A stretch of 36,427 nucleotides of DNA from Micromonospora sp. C95. GTDB taxonomy: Bacteria; Actinomycetota; Actinomycetes; Mycobacteriales; Micromonosporaceae. The stretch covers positions 1 through 36,427 of the forward strand of contig NZ_JAGPXT010000045.1 of assembly GCF_018070465.1 (NCBI RefSeq). The letters run 5' to 3'. Of the stretch, positions 1 through 7,974 are shown piece by piece. Below the pieces are notes generated by a model that was given only the letters and a program-made list of their open reading frames with translations, was not told the origin of the DNA and searched no databases. The position numbers and the translations under genes are program-made. Numbering within the stretch: position 1 is the first letter of the stretch; every line of letters starts with the position of its first letter.

Positions 1-1651
1 GGTGTGGGGGGATCGGTGCCAGGGGGCGGTACGGGGAGCCGGGGGCGGGGCGGGGGTCGGGGTCACCCTTGTTGGGCCAGCAGGACAGGGCGCGTTCGGC
101 CTGGGCGGTGATGGTGAGCGACGGGTTGACGCCCAGGTTGGCCGAGACGGCGGCGCCGTCGACGACGTGCAGGCCGGGGTGACCGTGGACGCGGTGGTAG
201 GGGTCGATCACGCCGTCGGCGGCGGTGGCACCGATCACCGCACCGCCCAGGATGTGCGCGGTCACCGGGATGTCGAACGGCTCGGTGAGCGCGCCGCCCG
301 GCGTACCGTCGATCTCCTCGGCGAGCAGCCGGACCGCTGCGTTGCCGGCCGGGATCCAGGTCGGGTTGGGAAGCCCGTGGCCCGGGCCGGAGACGAGCCG
401 CCGGCCGAGCGGCCCGCGCCGCAGCCGGAGGGTGAGCGAGTTGTCGGTCGACTGCATCACCAGGGCGATCACCGTACGCTCCGACCAGCGTCGTACGGAG
501 AGCAGCCGGGCGGCCACCCGGGGCTGCCGGAGCAGTTGCCCGAGCCACCGGCGCAGCCGGTGTGGCCCGCCGTCGACCAGCAGCGACTGGAGCAGCCCCA
601 TCGCGTTCGAGCCACGGCCGTAGCGGACCGGCTCGACGTGGGTCTGTGGATCCGGGTGGAACGAACTGGTGATGGCGACTCCTTCGGTGAAGTCCACGCC
701 ACGCTCCCGGGCCCGCCGGTGCGGCACCGAGGCGCCGAGGATCGCCTCCGAGTTGGTCCGGGTCAGCTCGCCGAGCCGGGACGACAGGCCGGGCAGGTGG
801 CCACGCTCCCGCATCTCGTGCAGCAGTCGCTGGGTGCCCAGCGTGCCGGCGGCGAAGACCACCTGGTCGGCGTGGATCACCTGCCGCCGCCGGCGAAACC
901 AGGCGCCGGTGCGTTCGGTGTCCACCTGGTAACCGCCGTCGACCGGCCGGACCGCGATGACCGTGGTCAGCGGATGTACCCGGACACCGAGCCGCTCGGC
1001 CAGCCAGAGATAGTTCTTGACCAGCGTGTTCTTCGCGCCGATCCGGCAGCCGGTCAGGCAGGCGCCGCAGTGGGTGCAGCCGGTACGCTCCGGGCCGGCC
1101 CCGCCGAAGTACGGGTCGGCGACCCGCTCCCCGGGCCGCCCGAGGTGCACGCCGACCGGGGTGGCGTGGAAGGTGTGCCCAACTCCCATCCGCTCGGCGA
1201 CCCGCCGCATCGCCCGGTCAGCACCGGTGACGATCGGGTACGTGGTCACGCCGAGCATCCGCTTGGCCTGGTCGTAGTGCGGGGCGAGCTCGGCCCGCCA
1301 GTCGGCGAGGTGTCGCCACTGCGGGTCGTCGTAGAAGGCGTCCAGGGGTTCGTAGAGGGTGTTGGCGTACACCAGCGAACCACCACCGACGCCGGCTCCG
1401 GAAAGCACCAGCACGCCACCGCCGGCTCGCCGGTGGGCCGCCCGGAGCAGGGTGATGCGCTGGAGGCCGAAACAACCCAGCCGCGGCGCCCAGAGGAAGC
1501 GACGTAGCCGCCACGACGTCTGTGGGAACTCGTCGTCGGCGAACCGCCGGCCCGCCTCCAGTACGCCGACCGAGTAGCCCTTCTCGGCCAGCCGCAACGC
1601 GGCGACGCTGCCGCCGAAACCCGACCCGATGACCACCACGTCGTACCGCAT
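1..1651 (-). CDS. choD: GMC-family FAD oxidoreductase, cholesterol oxidase-like (partial, 3' end off window)
   Basis: This flavoenzyme is expected to oxidise a sterol or other alcohol using FAD. The N-terminus MRYDVVVIGSGFGGS carries the GxGxxG dinucleotide-binding fold. A Cys cluster CTHCGACLTGC lies near the middle, as in the bacterial ChoD-like branch. The C-terminal region, with HILGGAVIG, DPYHRVHGHPGL and NPSLTITAQAERAL, is the GMC C-terminal domain with the FAD-contacting Asn-Pro. The ATG at 1651 is used because the frame begins directly with the FAD motif. The frame is still open at base 2, after about 550 codons, so only a short C-terminal tail is missing. In M. tuberculosis choD (Rv3409c) lies next to guaB3, and here LCP and M1 genes separate the two. 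The family call is firm. Cholesterol as substrate is inferred. Confidence 0.88.
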   Translation of the reverse strand, partial: MRYDVVVIGSGFGGSVAALRLAEKGYSVGVLEAGRRFADDEFPQTSWRLRRFLWAPRLGCFGLQRITLLRAAHRRAGGGVLVLSGAGVGGGSLVYANTLYEPLDAFYDDPQWRHLADWRAELAPHYDQAKRMLGVTTYPIVTGADRAMRRVAERMGVGHTFHATPVGVHLGRPGERVADPYFGGAGPERTGCTHCGACLTGCRIGAKNTLVKNYLWLAERLGVRVHPLTTVIAVRPVDGGYQVDTERTGAWFRRRRQVIHADQVVFAAGTLGTQRLLHEMRERGHLPGLSSRLGELTRTNSEAILGASVPHRRARERGVDFTEGVAITSSFHPDPQTHVEPVRYGRGSNAMGLLQSLLVDGGPHRLRRWLGQLLRQPRVAARLLSVRRWSERTVIALVMQSTDNSLTLRLRRGPLGRRLVSGPGHGLPNPTWIPAGNAAVRLLAEEIDGTPGGALTEPFDIPVTAHILGGAVIGATAADGVIDPYHRVHGHPGLHVVDGAAVSANLGVNPSLTITAQAERALSCWPNKGDPDPRPAPGSPYRPLAPIPPH

Positions 1652-1785
1652 GGACGCATCATTACTTGCGAGTAGATCTCGCGCCAGGACCCGGTTCCGC
1701 GCGATCATGCTCCGCACCGCGTCACTCTCGGCCGACCGGGACGCAACCATGAGCCCGGTTCAGCGCGTTGGACCGGTATCGCGCT

Positions 1786-1833
1786 GTCGAAGTCCGTCGT
1801 CGGTGACCTCAGCGGTCGGCCAGGGACTTCGAC
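1786..1833. promoter_or_regulatory. Inverted repeat in the divergent choD/LCP promoter region
   Basis: A perfect 10-bp inverted repeat, GTCGAAGTCC (1786-1795) and GGACTTCGAC (1824-1833), is separated by 28 bp. It lies in the 203-bp gap between the divergent start codons at 1651 and 1855. It could be a regulator site or a hairpin in the LCP leader just before its ribosome binding site. No clear -10/-35 pair was recognised in the gap. Confidence 0.35.
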
Positions 1834-1854
1834 GGACGCCCAAGGAGGCGGGGG

Positions 1855-2967
1855 ATGATGCTCGGAGGAGACCGGAAACGGTTGACGTTGGTGCTGGCCG
1901 GTCTGGTCACACTTGTGGTGGTTGCGGTGATCGGCGTGGTGGTGGCGCGTACCGGCAGCGACGAGCGCCGGACACCGACCGCCGCCACCGGCGGCCCGAG
2001 CACCTCGCCCAGTCCCACCGCCAGCCCCAGCCCCAGCCCGCCGCCGGGTGCCGACATCACCGGCCCACTCAACCTACTATTGGTCGGGGTCGACACCCGG
2101 GTGAGCGTGCCCGGCTGGGAACCGCACGCCGACGCCGTACTCGTGCTGCACGTACCGGCGGGGCTGTCCAAGGCGTACCTCTTCTCCCTTCCCCGCGACC
2201 TGGTGGTGGACATCCCGGCCTACAAAGCGGCCGGCTACCCGGGCGGGCGGACCAAGCTCACCCACGCGATGAGCTACGGCAGCCGGGTGCCGGACCGCCC
2301 CAAACGACCCGACCCCGCCCAGGGGTACGAGCTGCTGCGCCGCACCGTCAGCGACTACACGGGCCTGCGCATCGACGCGGGCGCGGTGCTCACCTTCGGC
2401 GGCTTCGACGAGTTGGTCGACAGCCTGGGGGGCGTGGACATCCGCGTCGACCAGCGGGTGGTGTCCCGGCACCGGCAGCCCGACGGCAAGCACCGGGAGC
2501 CGGGTCCGGGCGTGGGCGGCTACGTCGGGCCGCAGATGGTCTACGAACCCGGCAAGCGGCACCTCAACGGCTGGCAGGCGCTCGACTACGCCCGCCAGCG
2601 CTACCTGCCCGGTGGTGACTACGCCCGGCAACGCCACCACCAGCAGCTGATCCGGGCACTGCTCGGGAAGATCCTCGATCAGAACCTGGCGCGGCAGCCC
2701 GATCGGGTCGAACAGGTGGTCGCGGCGCTCGGCGACGCACTGCTCTACGTCGGCGGCCGGCGGATCGTGGACTTCGCGTACGCCCTCGGCTCGTTGTCGC
2801 CGCAGGCGGTCACGCTGGTCGGGCTGCCCGGAGCCTCGGTGGGTCGGGGCAACGCCTACCGGGGCGAGGAACTGACCTCCGTCGGCCGCCGCTTCCTCAC
2901 CCAACTGCGCGCCGGCAAGGCCGACGCCTTCCTGGCCGACAATCCGAAACTCAAGGTGAAGAGCTGA
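1855..2967 (+). CDS. LCP (LytR-CpsA-Psr) family cell-wall glycopolymer ligase
   Basis: LCP proteins transfer lipid-linked glycopolymers, such as teichoic-acid-like polymers or arabinogalactan, onto peptidoglycan at the outer face of the membrane. The protein has 370 residues. It starts with a short basic segment and one membrane anchor (about residues 8-32), followed by a Ser/Pro-rich linker. The LCP domain runs from about residue 65, with the blocks DAVLVLHVP, FSLPRDLVVDIP, GGVDIRVDQRVVS and LNGWQALDYARQR-Y-DYARQRHHQQ, which hold the conserved Asp/Arg residues. A strong ribosome binding site AAGGAGG (1842-1848) serves either ATG 1855 or ATG 1858. It is convergent with the M1 peptidase 42 bp downstream. 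The exact polymer cannot be told from the sequence. Confidence 0.93.
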   Translation: MMLGGDRKRLTLVLAGLVTLVVVAVIGVVVARTGSDERRTPTAATGGPSTSPSPTASPSPSPPPGADITGPLNLLLVGVDTRVSVPGWEPHADAVLVLHVPAGLSKAYLFSLPRDLVVDIPAYKAAGYPGGRTKLTHAMSYGSRVPDRPKRPDPAQGYELLRRTVSDYTGLRIDAGAVLTFGGFDELVDSLGGVDIRVDQRVVSRHRQPDGKHREPGPGVGGYVGPQMVYEPGKRHLNGWQALDYARQRYLPGGDYARQRHHQQLIRALLGKILDQNLARQPDRVEQVVAALGDALLYVGGRRIVDFAYALGSLSPQAVTLVGLPGASVGRGNAYRGEELTSVGRRFLTQLRAGKADAFLADNPKLKVKS

Positions 2968-3009
2968 TCCGTCGCTGTTTCCAGCACCGGCCGGGTGCGG
3001 CGGCGCCGG

Positions 3010-4440
3010 TCAGGGCTGGGCGGGTGCGGCGGTGCCGGTCAGCCAGGTGTCGAAGAAGGGTCCCAGCTCGCGGCCGGAGACCCGTTCGGCCAGGGCGACG
3101 AAGTCGGCGGTGGTGGCGGTGCCGTCCCGGCGCTCGCTGGTCCACGTCCGCAGGATCTCGAAGAAGGCGTCGTCGCCGACGGTACGCCGCAGCGCGTGCA
3201 CGGTGAGCGCCCCGCGCTTGTAGACGGCGGTGCTGAACATCTGTCCGGGGCCGGGATCGAGGGTGCGCCGGGACCAGTCGGTGGCCGCGTACTGGATCTC
3301 GAAGTTGCGTTGGGCACTGCGCCCGCCGTCGTGCTCCTCCCACAGCCACTCGGCGTAGCTGGCGAAGCCCTCGTTGAGCCAGATGTCACCCCAGCGGGCC
3401 AGCGCCACGCTGTTGCCGAACCACTGGTGGGCCAGCTCGTGGGCGACCACGCTGTAATTCGGCTCGCCGCCCCGGAAGAACCCCGGTCCGTAGACCGGCC
3501 GGGACTGGGTCTCCAGCGCGTAGCCGATCCGGCCGTCCGAGACCACCACGCCGCCGTACGACTCGAAGGGGTACGGCCCGAAGCGGGTGGTCAGGAAGTC
3601 GGCGATCTCGCCGGTGCGGGCCAGCGAGGTGGCTGCCGGCCCGGTCACCGGGAGCCCGTCCGGTACGGCGGTGACCATGGGCTTGCCGGCGTGTTCGTCA
3701 CTCCGCACCCGGTAGTCGCCGATCACGAGCGTGGTCAGGTAGCTCGCCATCGGTGAACGCTCGGCCCAGCGCCAGGTGGTCCAGCCGTCGGCGCTGGTCC
3801 GCTCCCCCGGCACTCCGTTGCTGAGCGCGGCCAGCCCGTCCGGGACGGTCACCTCAAGGTCGTAGGTGGCCTTGTCCGACGGATGGTCGTTTACCGGGAA
3901 CCAGGTGGCCGCCGAGTGCGGCTGGCCGAGGGCGATCGCGCCGTCGTCGGTGTGCTGGAAGCCGCCACTGCCGAGCACGCCGTCGGCGTCCGCCTCGGGT
4001 ACGCCGCCGTAGGCGACCGCCACCGTGAACCGGCTACCCGAGTCGAGCCCCCGGGCCGGGGTGACCACCAGTTCGCCGTCGTCCCGCCGGTGCTCGGCCG
4101 AGGCACCGTCCACGGTCACCGAACTGACCTGCAACCCGGACAGGTCCAGGTTGAAGCGGGACAGCCCGTGGGTCGCGGTCGCGGTGATCTCGGCGCTGCC
4201 GGTGAGCCGGTCGTCCGTCGGGTCGTAGCGCACCACGAGCCGGTAATGGGCGACGTCGTATCCGCCGTTGCCGCTGCCCGGCACGTACGGGTCACCGAGA
4301 TCGACGCTGCCCGCCCGGAATCCGCCCGGCTCCGCCGCGTCCCGGTCCCCGATGCCGCTGACCAGCACCACCGCCGCCACCACGGCCGCGATCACCGCCG
4401 CCGCGCCGGCTCCCCACCACCTGCCAGACCCGCTGCTCAC
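3010..4440 (-). CDS. M1-family zinc metallopeptidase (aminopeptidase), membrane-anchored
   Basis: This is a predicted zinc aminopeptidase acting outside the cell membrane. The 476-residue protein has an N-terminal hydrophobic segment (about residues 10-30), which is a signal anchor or signal peptide without a lipobox Cys. The zinc site HELAH sits at 334-338, followed by Glu357 in WLNEGFASY, giving the M1 pattern HExxH-x18-E. IGYALETQ takes the place of the GxMEN substrate motif, and VYKRGALTVHALR may carry the catalytic Tyr. It is much shorter than PepN (about 870) because the C-terminal helical domain is missing, as in other short actinobacterial M1 proteins. It lies downstream of guaB3 on the same strand, but a 105-bp gap with an inverted repeat suggests separate transcription. 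Confidence 0.92.
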   Translation of the reverse strand: MSSGSGRWWGAGAAAVIAAVVAAVVLVSGIGDRDAAEPGGFRAGSVDLGDPYVPGSGNGGYDVAHYRLVVRYDPTDDRLTGSAEITATATHGLSRFNLDLSGLQVSSVTVDGASAEHRRDDGELVVTPARGLDSGSRFTVAVAYGGVPEADADGVLGSGGFQHTDDGAIALGQPHSAATWFPVNDHPSDKATYDLEVTVPDGLAALSNGVPGERTSADGWTTWRWAERSPMASYLTTLVIGDYRVRSDEHAGKPMVTAVPDGLPVTGPAATSLARTGEIADFLTTRFGPYPFESYGGVVVSDGRIGYALETQSRPVYGPGFFRGGEPNYSVVAHELAHQWFGNSVALARWGDIWLNEGFASYAEWLWEEHDGGRSAQRNFEIQYAATDWSRRTLDPGPGQMFSTAVYKRGALTVHALRRTVGDDAFFEILRTWTSERRDGTATTADFVALAERVSGRELGPFFDTWLTGTAAPAQP

Positions 4441-4469
4441 CAGCCCGAGCCTACTGCCGCCCCTCCGTC

Positions 4470-4538
4470 GATCATGCAGTTGTGGTGCGTGGCGAATCGG
4501 GCATCACCCGCTCAACCGGGTGCCACAACTGCGTGATC
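4470..4538. repeat. Imperfect long inverted repeat between guaB3 and the M1 gene; terminator or dispersed palindrome
   Basis: The arms are GATCATGCAGTTGTGG (4470-4485) and CCACAACTGCGTGATC (4523-4538), which pair at 15 of 16 positions. A smaller stem, CACCC/GGGTG, lies inside the 37-bp loop. It follows the guaB3 stop (4546) on the minus strand, so it could terminate guaB3 transcription. There is no T-run. The arm sequence resembles intergenic palindromes common in Micromonosporaceae genomes, which is from memory. Confidence 0.6.
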
Positions 4539-4545
4539 GGTGGGA

Positions 4546-5664
4546 TCAGCGGTCCAGGACCAGGCCGACCTTCTGGAATTCCTTGAGGTCGCGGTAGCCG
4601 CACTTGGCCATGGCGCGGCGCAGGCCGCCGAACAGGTTGAGCTGACCGTCCGGTTCGTCGGCGGGGCCGAAGAGGAGGCGCTCCATGGAGCCGATGGGCT
4701 CACCGGCGGTCTCGAAGGCGCCACGGGGCAGCGACGGGTGGCTGGCCGCCGAGTGCCACCAGGATCCGCCGGCCGGCGCCTCCTCGCAGAGCGAGAGCGG
4801 CTCGCCGAGCATCACTGCGTCGGCACCGCAGCCGAGTGCCTTGGCGATGTCGCCGGAGGTCCGGATGTCGCCGTCGGCGATGAGGTGGACGTAGCGCCCG
4901 CCGGTCTCGTCGAGGTAGTCGCGCCGGGCCGCGGCGGCGTCGGCGATCGCGGTGGCCATCGGTACCCGGATGCCGAGCACCGACTCGGTGGTGGACCACT
5001 CGTCCCCGCCGATACCGATGATCACGCCGGCCGCGCCGGTGCGCATCAGGTGCAGGGCCGTCTTGTAGTCGGTGCAGCCGCCGACGATGACCGGGAGGTC
5101 GAGGTCGGCGATGAACTCCTTGAGGTTGAGCGGCTCGTCGGTGGTCGACACGTGCTCGGCCGAGACGATGGTGCCCTGGATGACCAGGATGTCGACGCCC
5201 GCGTCGAGGATGACCGGCGCCAGCGCCAACGTGTGCTGCGGCGACACCCGCACCGCCACGGTGCCGCCACCGTCACGCAGCTCACGGACCCGCTCGGTGA
5301 TCAGATCCGGCCGGATCGGCTCGGCGTACACCTCCTGGAGCCGTTTGGTGGCGCGGGCGTCCTCGTCGAGACCGCCGAGTTCCTCAAGCACCTTGCTCGG
5401 GTTCTCGTAGCGGGTCCACAGCCCTTCGACGTTGAGTACGCCGAGCCCGCCGAGCTGGCCGAGCCGCACGGCGGAGGCCGGGCTCATCGTCGCGTCGGAG
5501 GGGTGCCCGACGCACGGAATGCCGAACTGGTACGCGTCCAGCTGCCACCCGGTGGAGACGTCGTCGACGTCGCGGGTCCGGCGGGACGGCACGATGGCGA
5601 TGTCGTCCAGGTGGTAGCCGCGCTGCGCGGTCTTGCCCAGCCCGATCTCGACCACGTCACGCAT
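4546..5664 (-). CDS. guaB3: GuaB3-family IMP dehydrogenase-related protein
   Basis: This is an IMPDH/GMP-reductase-fold protein of 372 residues. It is a TIM barrel without the CBS module found in its neighbour GuaB. Recognisable blocks are VEIGLGKTAQRGYHLDD at the N-terminus, PVIVGGCTDY, and VHLIADGDIRTSGDIAKAL. Aligned directly with GuaB from this window, the active-site loop reads GIGGDEWSTTE where GuaB has GVGPGAICTTR, so the catalytic Cys is replaced by Ser224 and the following Arg by Glu. The Arg-Tyr flap dyad is also not evident. The ATG at 5664 has GGAG 8 bp upstream. It lies 37 bp behind guaB on the same strand, so the two are probably co-transcribed. The family is certain, but the reaction is not, because the usual thioimidate chemistry would need the Cys. 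Confidence 0.93.
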   Translation of the reverse strand: MRDVVEIGLGKTAQRGYHLDDIAIVPSRRTRDVDDVSTGWQLDAYQFGIPCVGHPSDATMSPASAVRLGQLGGLGVLNVEGLWTRYENPSKVLEELGGLDEDARATKRLQEVYAEPIRPDLITERVRELRDGGGTVAVRVSPQHTLALAPVILDAGVDILVIQGTIVSAEHVSTTDEPLNLKEFIADLDLPVIVGGCTDYKTALHLMRTGAAGVIIGIGGDEWSTTESVLGIRVPMATAIADAAAARRDYLDETGGRYVHLIADGDIRTSGDIAKALGCGADAVMLGEPLSLCEEAPAGGSWWHSAASHPSLPRGAFETAGEPIGSMERLLFGPADEPDGQLNLFGGLRRAMAKCGYRDLKEFQKVGLVLDR

Positions 5665-5701
5665 GGGGCACTCCAGATGTCTTCGGGGGTGGTGGGAGGG
5701 G

Positions 5702-7264
5702 TCAGCGGGTGTGGTAGTTGGGCGCTTCGACGGTCATCTGGATGTCGTGCGGGTGGCTCTCCTTGAGCCCGGCCGCGGTGATCCGGATGAGCTGTCCCCG
5801 CTGGTGCAGCTCGGGGATGCTCTCCGCGCCCGCGTACCCCATCGCCAGCCGCAGGCCACCGACCAGCTGATGGGCCACCCGGGCCAGCGGCCCACGGTAC
5901 GGCACCTGACCCTCGACGCCCTCCGGGACCAGCTTCTCGTCGCTCGTCACGTCCTGCTGGAAGTAGCGGTCCTTGGAGTACGACTTGGCCTGCCCGCGGG
6001 ACTGCATGGCGCCGAGCGAACCCATGCCGCGGTACGTCTTGAACTGCTTGCCGTTGACGAAGATCAACTCGCCGGGGCTCTCCTCGCAGCCGGCCAGCAG
6101 GCTGCCGAGCATCACCGTGTCCGCGCCGGCGACAAGTGCCTTGGCGATGTCGCCGGAATACTGGATGCCGCCGTCACCGATGACCGGTACGCCGGCCGGG
6201 CGGGCCGCCCGGGCGGCCTCCATGATCGCCGTGATCTGGGGGACGCCGACGCCGGCCACGATCCGGGTGGTGCAGATGGCTCCGGGGCCGACACCGACCT
6301 TCACGCCGTCGGCGCCGGCCTCGACCAGTGCCCTGGTGCCGGCGTAGGTCGCCACGTTGCCGCCGACGATGTCGACGGTGACGTCCTTCTTGAGCCGGCT
6401 GACCATCTCCAGCACCGCGCGCTGGTGACCGTGGGCGGTGTCCACGATGATGACGTCGACACCGGCGTCGACAAGCGTCCGGGCGCGCTTGTACGCGTCC
6501 TCGCCGACACCGATGGCCGCCGCCACCCGCAGCCGCCCCGCCTCGTCCTTGGTGGCGCTCGGGTACTGCTCGCTCTTGGTGAAGTCCTTTACGGTGATCA
6601 GCCCGCGCAGCTTGCCCGAGCCGTCGACGATGGGCAGCTTCTCGACCTTGTGCTGACGCAGCAGGCCGAGCGCCTCGTCCTTGCTCACCCCGACCGGGGC
6701 GGTGACCAGCGGCGCCTTGGTCATGATCTCGCGGACCGGCACGGCCGGGTCGGAGACGAAGCGCATGTCCCGGTTGGTGACGATGCCCACCAGCTGCCCC
6801 TGGGCGTCCACCACCGGCACCCCCGAGATGCGGTAGCGCCCGCAGAGCTGGTCGACCTCACGGAGAGTGTCGTCCGGGCTCGCGGTGACCGGGTTGGTGA
6901 TCATGCCGGACTCGGACCGCTTCACCAGGTCGACCTGGAGCGCCTGGTCCTCCGCGGAGAGGTTGCGGTGCAACACGCCGATGCCACCCTGGCGGGCCAT
7001 CGCGATCGCCATCCGGGCCTCGGTCACCGTGTCCATCGCGCTGGACAGCAGCGGGATGGACAGCGTGACGTTGCGCGTCAACCGGGTGATCGTGTTCACC
7101 CGGCTCGGCACCACGTCGGACTCGCCCGGCTGGAGCAGCACGTCGTCGAAGGTCAACCCCAGCGGCACCACCCTGGCCGAACCGGCGGGCAACTCGGGCA
7201 GATGGCCGCCCAGCTCGCCGCCCTCGACGCCAGCGGAACGGTCGGTACGGGGCGAATTCTCCAC
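5702..7264 (-). CDS. guaB: Inosine-5'-monophosphate dehydrogenase
   Basis: GuaB oxidises IMP to XMP with NAD+, the first committed step of GMP synthesis in the cytoplasm. The 520-residue protein starts at GTG 7264 (MENSPRTDRSAG...), chosen because AGGAGAG lies 6 bp upstream. An ATG further out at 7318 has no comparable site. The barrel begins at about residue 36 (LTFDDVLLQPGESDV). Two CBS motifs occupy about 120-235. The catalytic loop GVGPGAICTTR has the nucleophile Cys331. The flap carries the Arg-Tyr pair in KDRYFQ. The residue two before the Cys is Ala329, where most bacterial IMPDHs have Ser. It leads the guaB-guaB3 unit and is divergent from the DUF5319 gene. Confidence 0.97.
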   Translation of the reverse strand: MENSPRTDRSAGVEGGELGGHLPELPAGSARVVPLGLTFDDVLLQPGESDVVPSRVNTITRLTRNVTLSIPLLSSAMDTVTEARMAIAMARQGGIGVLHRNLSAEDQALQVDLVKRSESGMITNPVTASPDDTLREVDQLCGRYRISGVPVVDAQGQLVGIVTNRDMRFVSDPAVPVREIMTKAPLVTAPVGVSKDEALGLLRQHKVEKLPIVDGSGKLRGLITVKDFTKSEQYPSATKDEAGRLRVAAAIGVGEDAYKRARTLVDAGVDVIIVDTAHGHQRAVLEMVSRLKKDVTVDIVGGNVATYAGTRALVEAGADGVKVGVGPGAICTTRIVAGVGVPQITAIMEAARAARPAGVPVIGDGGIQYSGDIAKALVAGADTVMLGSLLAGCEESPGELIFVNGKQFKTYRGMGSLGAMQSRGQAKSYSKDRYFQQDVTSDEKLVPEGVEGQVPYRGPLARVAHQLVGGLRLAMGYAGAESIPELHQRGQLIRITAAGLKESHPHDIQMTVEAPNYHTR

Positions 7265-7460
7265 GATTGCTCTCCTGAGCTGCTTGAACCGGGCTTCAGC
7301 GAGGTGGCACGGGGGCACCGGCGAACGCCGGGCGAGGGTGCGTCGACCTCATCGTACCCACTGAAGCTTTCTCCCCCTGAACCGTGCGGGGCCGGCCCCG
7401 GTAACGGCTCGCGCGCCCGGGGGACAGGCGTCGACGGTGGCAGGGGACTACGGTGAGGGG

Positions 7461-7871
7461 GTGCACGACGATCCCATCGACCCGTTCACCGGCGACCCGA
7501 CCGACCCGGCGGCCGACCTGGACGCCCCCGGCGACGACGCGCCGCTGGACCCACTGACCGACGTCGAGCGCCAGGACGTGCTTGAGGACCTCGCCGACCT
7601 GGAGATCTACCAGGCGCTGCTGGCGCCGATCGGCGTACGCGGGCTGGTCATCGAGTGTGAGGACTGCCGGGAACCGCACTACTTCGACTGGGACCTGCTC
7701 CGGGGCAACCTGCGCCACCTGCTCAACTCCGGGCGGCCCCGGGTGCACGAGCCGGCCTACGATCCCGACCCGGACCACTACGTCACCTGGGACTACGCCC
7801 GCGGCTACGCCGACGGCGTGCACGACACCCTCAGCGAAGGCACCGAGGACGAGCCCGGCGCGGAGCGCTGA
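7461..7871 (+). CDS. DUF5319 family protein
   Basis: This is a conserved actinobacterial acidic protein of unknown function, 136 residues from GTG 7461 (MHDDPIDPFTGDP). GTG 7437 is an in-frame alternative adding MAGDYGEG, but family members known to me begin with the MHDxPIDPF segment, and GTGAGGGG lies just before 7461. An Asp/Pro-rich head is followed by DVLEDLADLEIYQALLAP and a CxxC pair, CEDC, then REPHYFDWDLL and YDPDPDHYVTWDYARGYADG. The CxxC suggests a metal or redox role, which is unproven. The gene sits divergently beside guaB in many actinomycetes. It is convergent with the BldM-like gene. Confidence 0.85.
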   Translation: MHDDPIDPFTGDPTDPAADLDAPGDDAPLDPLTDVERQDVLEDLADLEIYQALLAPIGVRGLVIECEDCREPHYFDWDLLRGNLRHLLNSGRPRVHEPAYDPDPDHYVTWDYARGYADGVHDTLSEGTEDEPGAER

Positions 7872-7909
7872 CCGGCCGCCGTCAACTCAGCCCGGCCGGG
7901 CCAACCCGC

Positions 7910-7930
7910 CCGGCGGACTCGGCCCGCCGG
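7910..7930. terminator. GC-rich hairpin between convergent DUF5319 and BldM-like genes
   Basis: A 7-bp stem, CCGGCGG (7910-7916) and CCGCCGG (7924-7930), has a 7-nt loop in the 103-bp gap between two convergent genes. The gap is very rich in CCGG/CCGCC words and lacks a T-run. The hairpin could serve as a bidirectional terminator. Background GC makes such stems common. Confidence 0.35.
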
Positions 7931-7974
7931 CTTGACCGGCCCGCCGGCACGGCCGTACCGATCCGGCCGACCAG

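Noticed and set aside
2..1507. A 501-codon plus-strand frame at the left edge
   Set aside because: The opposite strand encodes a GMC oxidoreductase with FAD motif and Cys cluster. The plus-strand product is Gly/Arg/Pro-rich and featureless.
5633..7456. A 607-codon plus-strand frame opposite guaB
   Set aside because: It is a shadow of guaB, with no domain and no ribosome binding site.
7910..7974. GGCCCGCCGGC direct repeats as a repeat element or attachment site
   Set aside because: They are too short and too like local GC-rich background, with no integrase nearby.
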